Of a DNA stretch of 64,000 bases, positions 1 through 12,600 are shown piece after piece. The notes beneath the pieces were generated by a model that worked only from the letters and a program-made list of their open reading frames with translations, did no database searches and was not told where the DNA came from. The DNA comes from Buddleja alternifolia (taxonomy: Eukaryota > Streptophyta > Magnoliopsida > Lamiales > Scrophulariaceae). Where the stretch lies: the NCBI GenBank assembly GCA_019426215.1, contig CM033399.1, positions 33,427,022 to 33,491,021 of the forward strand. The letters run 5' to 3'. A program made the position numbers and the translations under genes. Every line of letters starts with the position of its first letter. Within the stretch, counting starts at the first letter, position 1.

Positions 1-887
1 TTTAATTGAAGGATCTGATGTGGAAATACCCGAATTCAACGTCTCTTACAAGCCACAGAAAATCAGTCCTAAATTTCAGCATACAGTTAGAATGCTGTTG
101 CATCAGAAAATTCGTGATTCGTATATGCATCCACAGTTTGTATCAGATGTGATGAAGCCTTTACTGATTGAGCAACTAATGGATCAAGAAGTTGTGAATC
201 TTTCTGGTGGAGAATTGCAAAGGGTTGCCCTTACCCTCTGTCTTGGAAAGGTTAATTCCTCTTCATATTTCTTATAGCAAATCGTTGTTGATACTTGATA
301 ATAAAGAGTTTTTTTATTACCATCTCGCCTATACATATTTGAAATAGCTTTCTCGTGAGTCTTTGTTTCTTTGTGATATCTGCTTATATATGGTTCGTCT
401 TTTTTTGGTGTGCTTTTGCAGCCTGCTGACATATATTTAATTGATGAACCGAGTGCATATCTCGACTCCGAGCAGCGTATTGTTGCTTCAAAAGTGATAA
501 AGAGATTTATACTTCATGCAAAAAAGACTGCATTTGTTGTAGAGCACGACTTCATAATGGCAACATACCTTGCCGATAGAGTGATTGTGTATGAAGGAAA
601 GCCGTCCATAGATTGTATAGCCAATGCACCTCAATCATTGTTGACGGGAATGAACCTCTTCTTATCCGTAAGCCTCGTCAATTTAATTTAAATCCCTTAA
701 TTCTTTATATAATGTCACATTTAGTCACTAAAGTTATTACTAACGTGTGTTGAATCATTGGATGTAGCATCTGGATATCACATTCAGAAGGGACCCGACA
801 AATTTTCGTCCGAGAATTAATAAACTCGAGTCAACCAAGGACAGGGAGCAGAAGAATGCTGGATCTTACTATTACTTGGACGACTAA
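1..887 (+). CDS. ABCE2: ABCE1/RLI2-type ribosome-recycling ATPase, last three exons (5' partial)
   Basis: The gene enters from the left edge. Exons are <1-250, 422-667 and 768-887 (stop TAA at 885-887); both introns have GT-AG borders and the joins keep frame. The visible protein is the second nucleotide-binding domain: the ABC signature [10 protein letters not shown], Walker B/D-loop [12 protein letters not shown], the H-loop VVEHD, and the C-terminal tail ending SYYYLDD. These match plant ABCE (RNase L inhibitor) proteins almost residue for residue. The family is a cytosolic Fe-S ATPase that splits ribosomes after termination and acts in initiation. The Fe-S domain and first NBD lie outside the window. 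The gene is convergent with the PPR gene, with about 1 kb between the stop codons. The family call is firm; the paralogue number (ABCE2, RLI2) is inferred from the neighbouring PPR gene. Confidence 0.95.
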
Positions 888-1904
888 TGTGATTATTATT
901 AACTGGCTATGAAAATGCTCCTTGTTATCCTTTTAAGACATAATGGAAAGCTGCTAAATCACCTTAGGTGCCCAGCTGTCAAAATCGAGGGGCAAATTTG
1001 ATGAACAAAGATGGTTTTACGCGGATGAAGTAATTAGTGACGGGCTCATGAATATTTGTTATTGAATATGGATAAGATAGTTGGTTGGCATCCCAGCTGA
1101 ATGTTTTTGTTCACCAGTTTTGGCTGTTTCAGATTTTGAGTTGTATCTGAGGATTTGTTTTTTGGTTAATCGTTATGAGATTATTATGCCTTATTTTATG
1201 TTTGATTTTTGATCATATGGAAGAGGACACAAAGGTGAATTTATGTACATTACTTGAGCAATTTGATGCTTTTTTCTGGGGAAACATACTGGGTGACTCT
1301 GTGCTTTATTTTGCATTTTAATTTTTCATAAAATAGAAAATAAAATACGGAGATAATTGTCATACATCAAATACTGATCAATACACCCGGTGCTAGCGTA
1401 GAACATACCTCGAGTAAATACTGTTACAAAAATTTTCGCTCTGGTTACATTTTTGATTTAATTATCAGAAAAATCGTAGAGATATAAAAATGATGTAATA
1501 TGTATTGTGTTTGCTTATATTTTTAGAAAATAGTTTGAAACGGAAAAATGTCAAATAAAAAATGATTGGTTGATGTATGAGTAGGTAATTATTGATGAAA
1601 TATAGCTTGGAATTGTAGAGTGATAAATGCATTGATTAAGAGGTAGTTATATAAGAGAATGGAAAAGTGAAGTATTTTTGGTTAAAAATGGTTTATAGTA
1701 ATGATTTTCATAAAAAGGTGATCCTGAAAACGGAATATGATATTTGGAAATGTAAACAAAAAAGCACCAAGTTCTTTAGAGCAGGTTAACTATCTATTGC
1801 TGTTCATTTAATCTAACAAAATAAATAAAGGGATTTTTTTCCTTTTTTGAATATAGATGCCAATGAATGAAATAGAAGAAGAAACTAAAACTTAGTATAC
1901 ATTA
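888..1904. other. Convergent 3' intergenic region between ABCE and PPR genes
   Basis: About 1 kb of AT-rich sequence between two stop codons on opposite strands. It must hold both 3' UTRs and polyadenylation signals. I see no further gene, repeat or TE terminus. Confidence 0.6.
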
Positions 1905-4790
1905 TTACCTCAGACCAGTATCAATAGAACTATAGCCAGCAGGTTTCTTTAGTTGTTTATCTTCAATTATGGTCCTCAACTCCACAGCATTCTCCCATCT
2001 TCCAGCACTAACATACATATTACATAACGATACATAATAACTAACATTTTCAGGTTCTAAACAAAATAGGATCTCAGCAACTTCTCTACCCATCTCAAGA
2101 TCTCCATGATAGCTGCATGCACTCAGAAGGGCTCCCCATACACCTGCCTCGGGTTCCGTTGTCAGATTCTTGATGAAATCATAAGCCTCTTGGAGCCTTC
2201 CTGACCGTCCGATCATATCAACCATGCAAACATGATGCTCAGTTGTAGGTTGCACTTTGAATGTATTAAACATATGATAATAATACATCCGCCCTTCGTC
2301 AAGTAGCCCCGAATGGCTGCAAGCTTGAAGAAGGCTCGTGAATGAGCCATTTGTGGGACGAATTCCAGATTTTATCATTTCTTGGAATGTTTCAATTGCT
2401 TTTGAACCAAAGTTATGAAATCCATAAGCAGATATTAAGGAATTCCATGCAGAGACCGATTTTTCTCGTGAGCTTCGAAAAACTCGTTCAGCTATATCTA
2501 ATCTGCCACAATTACTGTACATATCCAAAAGAGCAGATGACACAAAAGGGTTATTGTAAAAACCAAACCTGAAAACATGTCCATGAATTTGTTTTCCACA
2601 AGTCATGGTTCCAAGATGTGTACAAGCTGAAAGAACTGTAGAAATGGTGATCTCATTTGGCTCGAAATGAAGTGAACGAAATAATTCTATAGCTTTTTTA
2701 GCATCCTCATTTTGTGACAGAGCAGATATTACGCAGTTCCATGAACATAAATTGTGATCATCACTAAGGTTGAATGCTAATTTAGCACTTTCAGTATCCC
2801 CTAATCTTCCATACATTGTCACTAATGAATTCTGCACACGTAAATCAGTTTCTATACCGGTTTTAATAGCAAGGCCATGAATTAACTTACCATGAAATGC
2901 TATCCCAAGATTTCCACAAGCTGATATGACACTTACTAGGGTTATTGAATTACAGTGGACTTGAGATGCTTTCCTCATTGAGTCGAAACAGTCTAAAGCT
3001 TCATGGAAATGACCTTTCTGAGTGCAGCTAACAATTATGGAGTTCCAACTAGTAACATCAGGCCTAATAGGGATTGTAGTAAACAATGTAAAAGCATCAG
3101 GTAGAGCTCCACAACTAATATACAAGTGCATGAGGGAATTCAAAGCGAAAATTTGGTTTGAAAATCCCAATTTGATATTCCAGCCATGAATTGATCGTCC
3201 AAATTGAAGAGATTCGGGAGAATCACAAGACGGGATGATTGCCAATAGTGTTGGCAAGGTGCACGTGGAACACGAAGCCAGCATTTTCTTGAATAATGTT
3301 TGAGCTTCACAAGATTGCCCATTTTGGGCATAGCCAAATATCATAGTATTCCATGCAACCAAGTCTTTCTTCGGCATGGTCAAGAATAAGTACTCGGCGT
3401 TCTTGACATTATTGCACTTAGAATACATATTAATGAGACTGTTGATGACTGATAATTCCGATGTCATCTCTCTCCTAATGGTGAAGCCATGAGCAGCTTT
3501 TCCTTCTCGTAGAAGCATTAGTTCAGCACAAAATGGAATTATTGTAACCACAGTGGCAATATCAGGTTGAATCGATCCTACAAACTGCATATCACGTAGA
3601 AGATTAAACGCTTTCACAACTTCACCATTCAAAAAGAACCCTTTAATCATGGCATTCCAAGAAATCACATTTTTCACCAACATTTCCCTAAAAACACTTT
3701 CTGCAGTATAAATATTCCGAGATTGAGAATAGAACGAAATTAGAGAGTTAGCAACTGAAATGTGGTTGCTCTCGGCGTAACCCAATTTGATTCCCCATCC
3801 ATGGATTGCCAGGCCGACACCAAACTCCTGCAAACAAGTACATGCTGCCATTGCACAAGAAATACTCACATCATCAGCTTGATTTTCGCAAGAAGCCATT
3901 TCTCTGAAATACCATAGGGACTTTTCGGGATGGTTATTATAGAAACAACCAATGATAATAGAGTTCCAGGTAACAAGGTCTCTACATTCTATTCCTGAAA
4001 ACATACACTCCGATGAACTCAAGTCACCACATTTTGCATACATATCAATCACAGCATTGCTCAAAACGGTATCCGAAACCATCCCTGCTTTAATACTCAA
4101 CCCATGAACAACCTTACCTTGTCCAAGGCTCTTCAAATTGGAAATCGCTGAAATCACTATGATAAGAGTAGTGGGATCAAATTCATCCCCCTCAATGACC
4201 ATCTTTCGAAAAAACCCAACGGCAGCATAAAAACACTTATTCTCTACACATGCACTCATCACTGCATTCCATAACACCACATCCCTGTCAAGAACTTCAC
4301 CGAATAACGCTACTGACGACCCAAATTCCTTACTTCTAGAGTAAACAGTGAGAAGAGAAGTAGCCGTAAACAAATCAGCAACCGCGCCTTGTTTCACAGC
4401 CAAGGCATGCACCATCGTGGCATTTGTGATGTTTGGCTCTGCGATAGCAGACTGAACAACCCTGAACACATCCCGCAAAAGGGTGTACTCAGAATTTCGC
4501 GGTTTTCTGTGAGGCATTTTGTCGAACAGTTGGGATGCATATGAAAAATGCCCATTTGCAGGGGCTCCAATTCTTGCGAGAATTGAAGAGGGTTTGATTG
4601 GTGAAACGCCATTTCTGTAGAATTCTTGAGGAGGGATGAATGAAGAGAAGTGGAGAATTTGGGAGTTTTTATTTAGGGAATTATGGAGTGGTGGTGATGA
4701 TGAAGTGTTGATGAATATGGTGGCGGGTGATGATGGCTGCTTATAAATGGATTTTAAAAGTTTGGTGGTTTGAATTTTAGGACTGATCAT
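1905..4790 (-). CDS. PLS-class pentatricopeptide repeat protein, At4g19220-like, probably mitochondrial
   Basis: An intronless 961-codon ORF. From about residue 120 to the end it is an unbroken run of PPR motifs with typical signatures such as DVVLWNAVMSACVENK, NSLINMYSKC, AWNTMIFGYAQNG and GVWGALLSACSYHGD. The C-terminus has an E-type region (PENVSYYVSLCNMYVSAGRW, then KKPAGYSSI) and no DYW domain. The first about 60 residues are rich in Ser, Lys and Pro with few acidic residues, as in an organelle transit peptide. Specific stretches (NLCSWNCVISALSQN, QPDIATVV, GVWGALLSAC) agree with Arabidopsis At4g19220 as I remember it, a predicted mitochondrial protein of similar length. PLS-E proteins bind organellar RNA and many are C-to-U editing factors; the RNA target is unknown. 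The ATG at 4790 is chosen because it is the first in frame and precedes the transit-like segment. Confidence 0.93.
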   Translation of the reverse strand: MISPKIQTTKLLKSIYKQPSSPATIFINTSSSPPLHNSLNKNSQILHFSSFIPPQEFYRNGVSPIKPSSILARIGAPANGHFSYASQLFDKMPHRKPRNSEYTLLRDVFRVVQSAIAEPNITNATMVHALAVKQGAVADLFTATSLLTVYSRSKEFGSSVALFGEVLDRDVVLWNAVMSACVENKCFYAAVGFFRKMVIEGDEFDPTTLIIVISAISNLKSLGQGKVVHGLSIKAGMVSDTVLSNAVIDMYAKCGDLSSSECMFSGIECRDLVTWNSIIIGCFYNNHPEKSLWYFREMASCENQADDVSISCAMAACTCLQEFGVGLAIHGWGIKLGYAESNHISVANSLISFYSQSRNIYTAESVFREMLVKNVISWNAMIKGFFLNGEVVKAFNLLRDMQFVGSIQPDIATVVTIIPFCAELMLLREGKAAHGFTIRREMTSELSVINSLINMYSKCNNVKNAEYLFLTMPKKDLVAWNTMIFGYAQNGQSCEAQTLFKKMLASCSTCTLPTLLAIIPSCDSPESLQFGRSIHGWNIKLGFSNQIFALNSLMHLYISCGALPDAFTLFTTIPIRPDVTSWNSIIVSCTQKGHFHEALDCFDSMRKASQVHCNSITLVSVISACGNLGIAFHGKLIHGLAIKTGIETDLRVQNSLVTMYGRLGDTESAKLAFNLSDDHNLCSWNCVISALSQNEDAKKAIELFRSLHFEPNEITISTVLSACTHLGTMTCGKQIHGHVFRFGFYNNPFVSSALLDMYSNCGRLDIAERVFRSSREKSVSAWNSLISAYGFHNFGSKAIETFQEMIKSGIRPTNGSFTSLLQACSHSGLLDEGRMYYYHMFNTFKVQPTTEHHVCMVDMIGRSGRLQEAYDFIKNLTTEPEAGVWGALLSACSYHGDLEMGREVAEILFCLEPENVSYYVSLCNMYVSAGRWENAVELRTIIEDKQLKKPAGYSSIDTGLR

Positions 4791-6624
4791 TTGCCAAATT
4801 CACCTTAAGCTATGCTATAGAGAAAAAAAAATGTTACAAAAGAAAAATAGGGTGGTAATGCAGTAATGTTTACTATTGTGATCGAATTGCATTTGTATCC
4901 CATAAAATATCAAAATTTGCAAATAGAAACTTCATAATGTTTTAATTAAGTGTTTTTTTCTTTTTTAAATTAACATGTTCGAGTGATTTTCAGAGAGTTT
5001 TAGAACTTTAGATTCAATATAATCATACAACGAATTTTTTTTATTTTTTACTTTTTATTTTTTTATGCCGCTCCTGTTATATAGATAATTGTGTCAGGAA
5101 TTCAAAAACTCATGAGTTCTGTTATGCATGCAGGGGTCAATTTGATGAAATTAGCAACTGATGGGAAGAAACGTGCTTGGACAAGGATAAAACGCAAGTT
5201 ACTTTTAAATAGGAAGAAGGAATGCAGGAACGGCGTCGTTTCATTAAAGTCAGCATAAGCCATTGACTGCGCCAGCTGGACGAGTTAGTTAGAGCTAATC
5301 TGAATTAGTTAGGGTTTAAGCTTGTTATAAATAGAATTAAACTGAATTTAGAAGGCATTCTGTTGTAATCTCAATTCTTGAACTCTCTCTCTCAACTTGT
5401 ATCTTATAATCTTTCCATTTAATTCAATAAGAAGCATATGATTCATCTCAAATCATAACAAGTTCTTGAGAACGACCAATTTAACCCGTTGTAAGGCTTT
5501 GACAGTGTAAGATTCGAGACAATTGAAAGAAGCTTGAATTGTTTAGCTTGTAAACCAAGGTTTTTTGCTTACTTGAAATCATTATATTTTACTTAAATAA
5601 TAAATGATCCTTCTACTTGCTCTTTCCACTCGGTCCAACGATTTCAAGGTTCCAGTATAATTACCATTCCACATTTCCAAACAAGATACAAGTGCTAAAA
5701 TGAAAATGCGGAATGACAATCATTCTGGGAGCTTGAAATTGAAATATCAAGTAGACAAGGCTCCGGTGATAAAGTAAAATGCTTCAAGTTCGAGCTCTTA
5801 AATTTTGAAAAATCATTGTTTTTACCCTAAATTTACGCCTCCCTCGAAAATATCTCTTTCTCCCTTTTCTTTGAGTTCAAACCCCCCCCCCCCCCCCCTC
5901 AAAACCCCAAAATCCTGGCTATAACGAAAGAGATATAAAAGTATAAAGTATGTCAAAAGTTGTAATTGAACCTAGTTTCTTATAGTTGCGGGGAATGTTT
6001 ATGGCAAAAAAAAACAAGTGTACAGCTAACTCACAACATTCTCGAGTCCAATAATATTATCTTTGGACCATGAATACTTTGGCAAACGAGATAAAAGTGA
6101 AAATGGGAGCTTAAAAGAAGCTTGGAAGTTGGAACATAACAAACTCTTGCAATATCATCGAATACATCAAAAACAAAAGCCCCTCTCTTCATGATCATAA
6201 AAAGAAAGTGGCACTAGAAGTTCAAATTACAATGAAAGGTAGAAAACTTTGTTTCGCCCCGAATTATTTCCATTTTCATTTTGCACTCTACAATGTTTTG
6301 ACAAAAATCCGATTTTTAAAATTTGAACTAGTTTACAGAAAGGCTTTAACACCAGTGATTCTCGGGGAATTCAGGGTAAAATCACTACTATCAGGATATG
6401 AACGCTGGTAGTTGTCCTGAGGTTCTAGTACGAAAACTCCTAAGGATGACTCAGTTGACACTATCGTAGCATGTTTGTATAGATTTGAATCTTACAATAT
6501 AAATTAACAAGGACACCCTTAGCTTAATGTAAACACCGTGTGTTAGGTATTCAGTCAGCTCCAACATTTACCCGCATCCATCTTTTCCTCCATTTTAACC
6601 ATATACAAACTCCCGAGTTAAGCC
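4791..6624. other. Intergenic region with possible LTR remnant and hAT fragment
   Basis: No gene seen. 5215-5460 looks like part of an LTR: an ACGGCGTCG motif, a TATA box (TTATAAATAG near 5325), a CT-rich run and an AATAAG signal, ending CATAACA. No partner LTR or TSD was found, so a solo or fragmentary LTR is only a possibility. 5840-6010 resembles the inner right half of the hAT element at 58780-59197 (shared AAATCCTGGCTATAACGAAAG and GTCAAAAGTTGTAATTGAAC) and includes a poly-C run near 5882-5899. Confidence 0.4.
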
Positions 6625-9600
6625 TCATGAAGGGGGGTGATCTTCTTCCGGAGTCTGGGGTGGTCTTGGTTTCCAACCCGGCTTTTCATCCCAATACATG
6701 TCATAATATATGTGACCCGGGGTCTGATTTTCCACGCAACACCAAATGCCCGTGTACCGCTTCACACGCCTCCTGAATCTTTCTTCCCTTGTCTGATCAT
6801 ACAAAATATGCATTTTGAGTACCCGAACAAAGATGATTACACAACGGTGATATAAAATTGAAAAATGATTAACATGAACTTGCCTTGTCAGTAAATCCTA
6901 AGAAGGCATCTTGCATGGATGAGAACTGAATTACTTTGACATCCTTGAAGGATGAAAATATGGTCTTGAACTGTGTGGAAGGAACCAAGTTAAGATAAAT
7001 TGGAATTTGAACACAAACGTACTTCCAGTGAGGAAGGAAACATAAATCTTCCGCTGTGGAAATAATACGAGTTTCAACGGCATAACATATATGTTTGTTG
7101 ATTAGATAAATTTGCACATGAAAAAATTCAGCCATAAGAAATAGGGCAAATTACATAGACACCCGCGCGTGAGATCCTAGTTACGAGAAACACCAAAGGG
7201 TTTAAGAAATTACTATTAACTTCTTCTGCACTTAAGAATTTCACTCCATGTTCAGTAAAAACATATTACAAATTCAGCCGCTGTTTTTTTAGTTGTTAGG
7301 ATCTAATAGGGGGTGCAGGCGCAGAACCTCAAAGAGCTCGTGGTAATTATCCAATAAGTGACCGAGTCATGTGCATGTAATTATGCGTAAGAAATACCAT
7401 CTGCTTTGGTCATTATAAAGAATAACAATGAAATAAGGGAGGCTCGTTAAAATCCAAATTACCGTTTCTTCTGAACTCCGCTTAGGGAACTTGAGAGTTC
7501 CCACTTCACTTGTGCTGTTTGAAACTTCACAGCCATGTGATCCTTCCTGACAAAGATGCACATCGAGCCATGAATCTTTCACCTGAAATAAGCGAGGGAA
7601 ATGTTACTTACGAAAACAACAGCAATATTTGACTTCCGTTCTGTGTGAGTCTGAAAAATAAACCTGCTGGGGCATGGATGGATTGTCTAAGAAAGAATAC
7701 TCTCTAAAGTTAATCCCTGGTCCAAGTTCCTCCTCTGGAAATTCCTTTAACATTACATTAATCTGCATCGTAAATATTCCAGGAAATGGTAAGTGAAACA
7801 AATGACAAACTCGCATGAGCTATTTCAACTTGTCCAACAAATCTTTCTTTGCATTGAACTCTTTATGTAACTAGGTAGCAAATCATGAGATAACAAGATT
7901 TTAGGAGAGAATTGTGCATATTACCATATGAACGAAAAATGTTATTCTTGGTGATGACAAATAGGTTTTATCTAACATAAGGAACAATGTATTTTGGATT
8001 AAAAAACGAAACTGACTCTTAATGTTCACATCAAGTGGGATGAGAAATTGACAAATTCCATATACTCACTCCAATTTACGTAAAACGTTAGTGGATATAC
8101 AAAATATAATTAATTGACAGGCAAATTCCGTGAAGTTTTCTATTTTCTTTCCTTAAATATAAAAAGCATTTGGATTATTGGTTTCATGACTATCAATCTT
8201 CTCTGACAGAAATATGTCCTATATTTTATTTTCCTCTTTTACTAGATGATACATGTCAACATAATACTTCCAACAGTGTTGATCAGTACCTCAAACACGT
8301 GATCCAAAGGACATAAAAATGGTTGCCTAGTCAAAGTGCCCGCCAAAACCCCTGGATGTCCAAACCACAGCCTATCGACCCTGCACCATAGTGGAGGCAT
8401 CACCTAAAATCACAAATAGAAACAAAGATCACAAGATGAACTCCAAACAAACATGTGCAAGCAAACCAGATAAACCAATGAGGTAATAATCTTTTTTCAG
8501 TTAGATATCTCTACAAGGATTGATATATCTTGTAGTCTTTCTTCCATGTGCATTCCATCAGAAAAAAAATGACCAACCATAAGATATTCCTTATTTTTAT
8601 TAGTGCAAGAGGAAATACAATGGTCGACCCAAAACAGTAAACCACAGTATGGTGGCCACTAATTAAAAGGTAATAGTTTTCTTAAGTTTAAAAATGCACA
8701 TTTTACCTTTCCAAACTCAGAAGCAAGAAGGCTGTTCCACTTAGTTATCCAAGTAGGAAATATACCAATCAACAAGAAGACAAGTGCTAAGTTTTAAATT
8801 AGATAACAAGAAATGAAAGAATAGACATTATTCGCAAAACAGGAAGTATAAGAATACCAGGTAGATACAAGTGTAAAGTTTGTAACTACCGCTATTTGGC
8901 ATTTCAAACCAAGTCTCACCAACAATGCCAGAACCACGATAAGTCCAAGCATCTTATATAACTATAAAAAAACATCTAATTCTCCTAATTTCAAGATGTT
9001 ATACCTTAGAGAGCCTATAAGGTATAGATGCATACAAGCCAACCAGAATTAGGCTAGGAAACACCAAAAAGAATGAGCCCTAAGCAAAAGATGAAGAGAA
9101 GGCATTGGAAAGGAAAAAATTCCCTGGAAACCAAAGATCTTCAGAAATAACACATCCAAAAGAATAAAAATGAACAACGCTTTGTTGAACTCTACAGTCT
9201 TACAAAGGTACTAGAGATGTTGCGATGACTATTCAGAGTAAGAATTTTTTAACAACAGCAAGAAAGTGAAGGAACTTCAAGATTTATGCTCACTCTACTG
9301 AAATACGGAAAGAAATTACGAGGAAGAGTAATGATAAAGGTTCATAAGGTGACAAAATTAACGCACCAGGAACAATTGATGAGAAGAAATGTAAGATAAC
9401 AAATGACAAGTAGATGAATATATTAAGTTGTTCATCCATATCACAAAGGAAAATCAAGGAAGTGTTACTTATTCCGTAGTTTGAATAGAAATGACAGAAG
9501 AAAAGGACTCTGCCACCGTAGCAGTAAAAAGTACCCAGACTAAGTGTAGAGGGAGTTATGATGTCAAATATCAAAGAGTCCTCACCAATGTGCGACCCAA

Positions 9601-12600
9601 CAATGAAGCGACGGCCAGGGCAGTCCTTATCTGTTTGATCTGAAGATCATGATTCATGGATTATGGTTAGAAAAATTACATGGCTGGTTCACAATGCCAC
9701 TACCAAAATAGGGAAAGAAGGAAAAAACACGTACTTGGTAATTGACAAGAGCAAAGTGTGATTCAATGTTATGCTCTCCGTCTAACAATAAGCTCTTCGG
9801 TATATTAGGTTTAAATGCCATGAATCCTCCTGCATAAGATTGTAAAATATATCTTGAAAATGAACTTCTTATCTTAGAAAGAGGAAGAAGCAAGAAAGTC
9901 CCAAGTAAAACATAAAGACTACTGAATATTCTCCACACTTGGTTTATATCAAGTCTCAAGTAAAACATAAAGACTACTGAATATTCTCCACACTTGGTTT
10001 ATATCAAGTCTCAAGTAAAACATAAAGACTACTGAATATTGCCAATGCTCTTATATCTTGACAGATAACTACACTCATGAGCAACTCTGTTTCTAATCTC
10101 CTCTGTGTTATGCAACATAGCATCTGGATACCATATTTTATTCAAAACCAAGTCATACCAGGGCCTTCATATTGTTAGTGAATACTACTGATTCATACCA
10201 AAAGGAAAATATGACATATGCCACCACGTCTTTTACTATGTTTTTCTTTTAATTTGACTTGCTACACATTTGAAAAGCTTAAAGCAGAGCGAACTCTAAA
10301 ACAATAGGAACCTGGTGTATCATAATATTCTGGAGGATCATAGAAAACCATAGCTTCACGTAACCGGTGGCGCTTTCCGTCAGTACCAGCGTACTGGAAA
10401 GTGGTATGCACAGCGTAGGGCTCCAGTCTAAGTTGTTGGTACATGGCCTGCCAAGTAGGACAAGGGTTTAGTAAATCCCCAACTATGCTGCATTTACACC
10501 TTCAGCATTTACAATATCATTTTTTCTATTGGACAAATTTGTTTATGCTATCTTTAATAACTGATCTGCAAACAGGGGGTTTACGAAAATTGCCAAAAAC
10601 CTGAACAAAGTAGGTATGCCCACTGCAAAATATGCTTGCTGGGAGAAGGCCTAGCTTAAGGCTTCCATCATAAGCATATACAAGTCCACTGTCTTCATCA
10701 ACAGATGGACCCAGCTGCCTGTGTACAATCTCGTTGAAGCCATTCTGATCCCATATCTTTTCATCAGCCAGAAGCAATTCTTTCCATTCTCTTGCTAATT
10801 TTATTGAAGACTGAGTTGGCCTCCAGTGAAAAATTCCTATATTATAGGCAGCACCAGCTGTTTACAGAAAAATGCTTAAATATCATGGGATGGAGTAGAA
10901 GTTTAATTATGTCCAATCTATATAAACACTACTCAAAATGCTGGAAAATAATGGATATATGTCCAGCTACTTGGCAGGTAAAGAATCCACTCTGTTAGTT
11001 TTATGGTGATTGCTTTCACACTCTTGGATTATTTTCTAAAACATGCGAAGATTCCTCAGCCTGAATTTCTCTACCTTCGGTTATAATGAGTATTCTATCT
11101 GAAATCAACTTATCTAATTTCAAACTAATAAATTACTTAATAGTAATCCTCAAATGTCTCCTAAGATATGCAGCCATTACCTAAATATATAACGTCATAA
11201 ACTTCTTATTTTTTTTGTAAATTAAGACATTCCTTAAGAGACAGAGGAAATATAAAATGAGAAATTAAGACGATCCAGTAAATATTTCTTGGTTTATAAG
11301 AATTCCTCAAAAACTAGAACTTAGGCTCACTATCTCATTATATTAACATCATTTCCCAGGATTTTTTTTTTTTTGACCTCTGTACACATAAGTCTCTTTG
11401 CATAGGGAAAGAGGAACAAGAACAGCTAAGGAACAGAAAGTCCTCCATGTAAATTTTACCTTGTCTCCAGTCATCCAATCGGTCATCAACTACTGTTGGT
11501 GAAACTTGATCAGTGGAAGTCAACACGTCTGCTTCAGGAAAGCGTGCAAGATAAGGAAGGGGGTTCTGTTTGAGAAAAATTTGCACACTGTTTAAAAAAT
11601 TAGCAGCAAGAGCATCCCTCCTCTTTTTTATACATACGCGAGTGGCTTGGAAAAGAAACGGGGAATTGGAAGGGGGTTTGAGCTACTAACAGAGGAATTA
11701 GAGTTATGATGAAAAAAACAAATGCAAGGTGTATATACATTCTCTTTAGCTTGCGAAATGGATGGTATCGTTATTGAGCATTTTGCAATACATATGTGTA
11801 GGCAATATTTCAGAGTAGATCTAGATATATCAAACCACTCGAGTCAGTAGCAGATGGGATTTCCAGAATCGAATAGAGACGTGCATACAGATATACATGT
11901 ATAACACAAGTAATGCATACACACCATGTGCCCAAGCACAAATAACGACATTTGAAAACATGCAAGCTATGAAAGTTTTGCATGTGCTCTAATTTGGATA
12001 TAAGCTGTGACAAAATGAAGCTTCTGAACAGGATAACATTTTGCTTTAACCCCAATAATTAGCAACAGCAGAAGAATGTATAATAGCAGATAATTTAATA
12101 CTCTGAACTTAATAAATCAAATCAAGGGGGAAATATATGCGAAAGACCTTAAAAAGCAACGTGAAGTGTTTAAGCATGAATATACCTTTAACCAGACCAT
12201 GTCGGTATCGCACATGAGTAATTCAAAGCCGAAAGGTAAGATCGAATCTATCAGAATAACCTTCTCTCTTCCCATCTTGTGAAATGTTGGCGTGCCCCAG
12301 CCGACATCTATTGTGCTCATGTGACTACCCATATCAAAAACCGGAACACCCTTCCAATAAAGAGCCTCTAACAATTTTGTATCCATTGCACCTTAACAAA
12401 AATCTTGTTTTATTAGACTACATGACAGTTAACTAGCAAAGCCAAATGCTATTTCATACAGAGAGAATTCACAGAATACTGACCAACAAGAAGGTTATCA
12501 ACACCCATATCCGACAAGTGTTTAACCCAAGTCAGAATGAAATCCATGAAAGCAAAGTTACCAAATGTCACAACCACAACATTATTCATCACTCTTTGCT

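Noticed and set aside
5145..5465. Complete solo LTR
   Set aside because: LTR-like promoter and polyadenylation features exist, but neither a TG...CA pair with a matching 5-bp TSD nor a second copy in the window was found.
9898..10040. Regular repeats that might suggest a CRISPR-like array
   Set aside because: Units are contiguous with no spacers, in a plant intron; a simple minisatellite.
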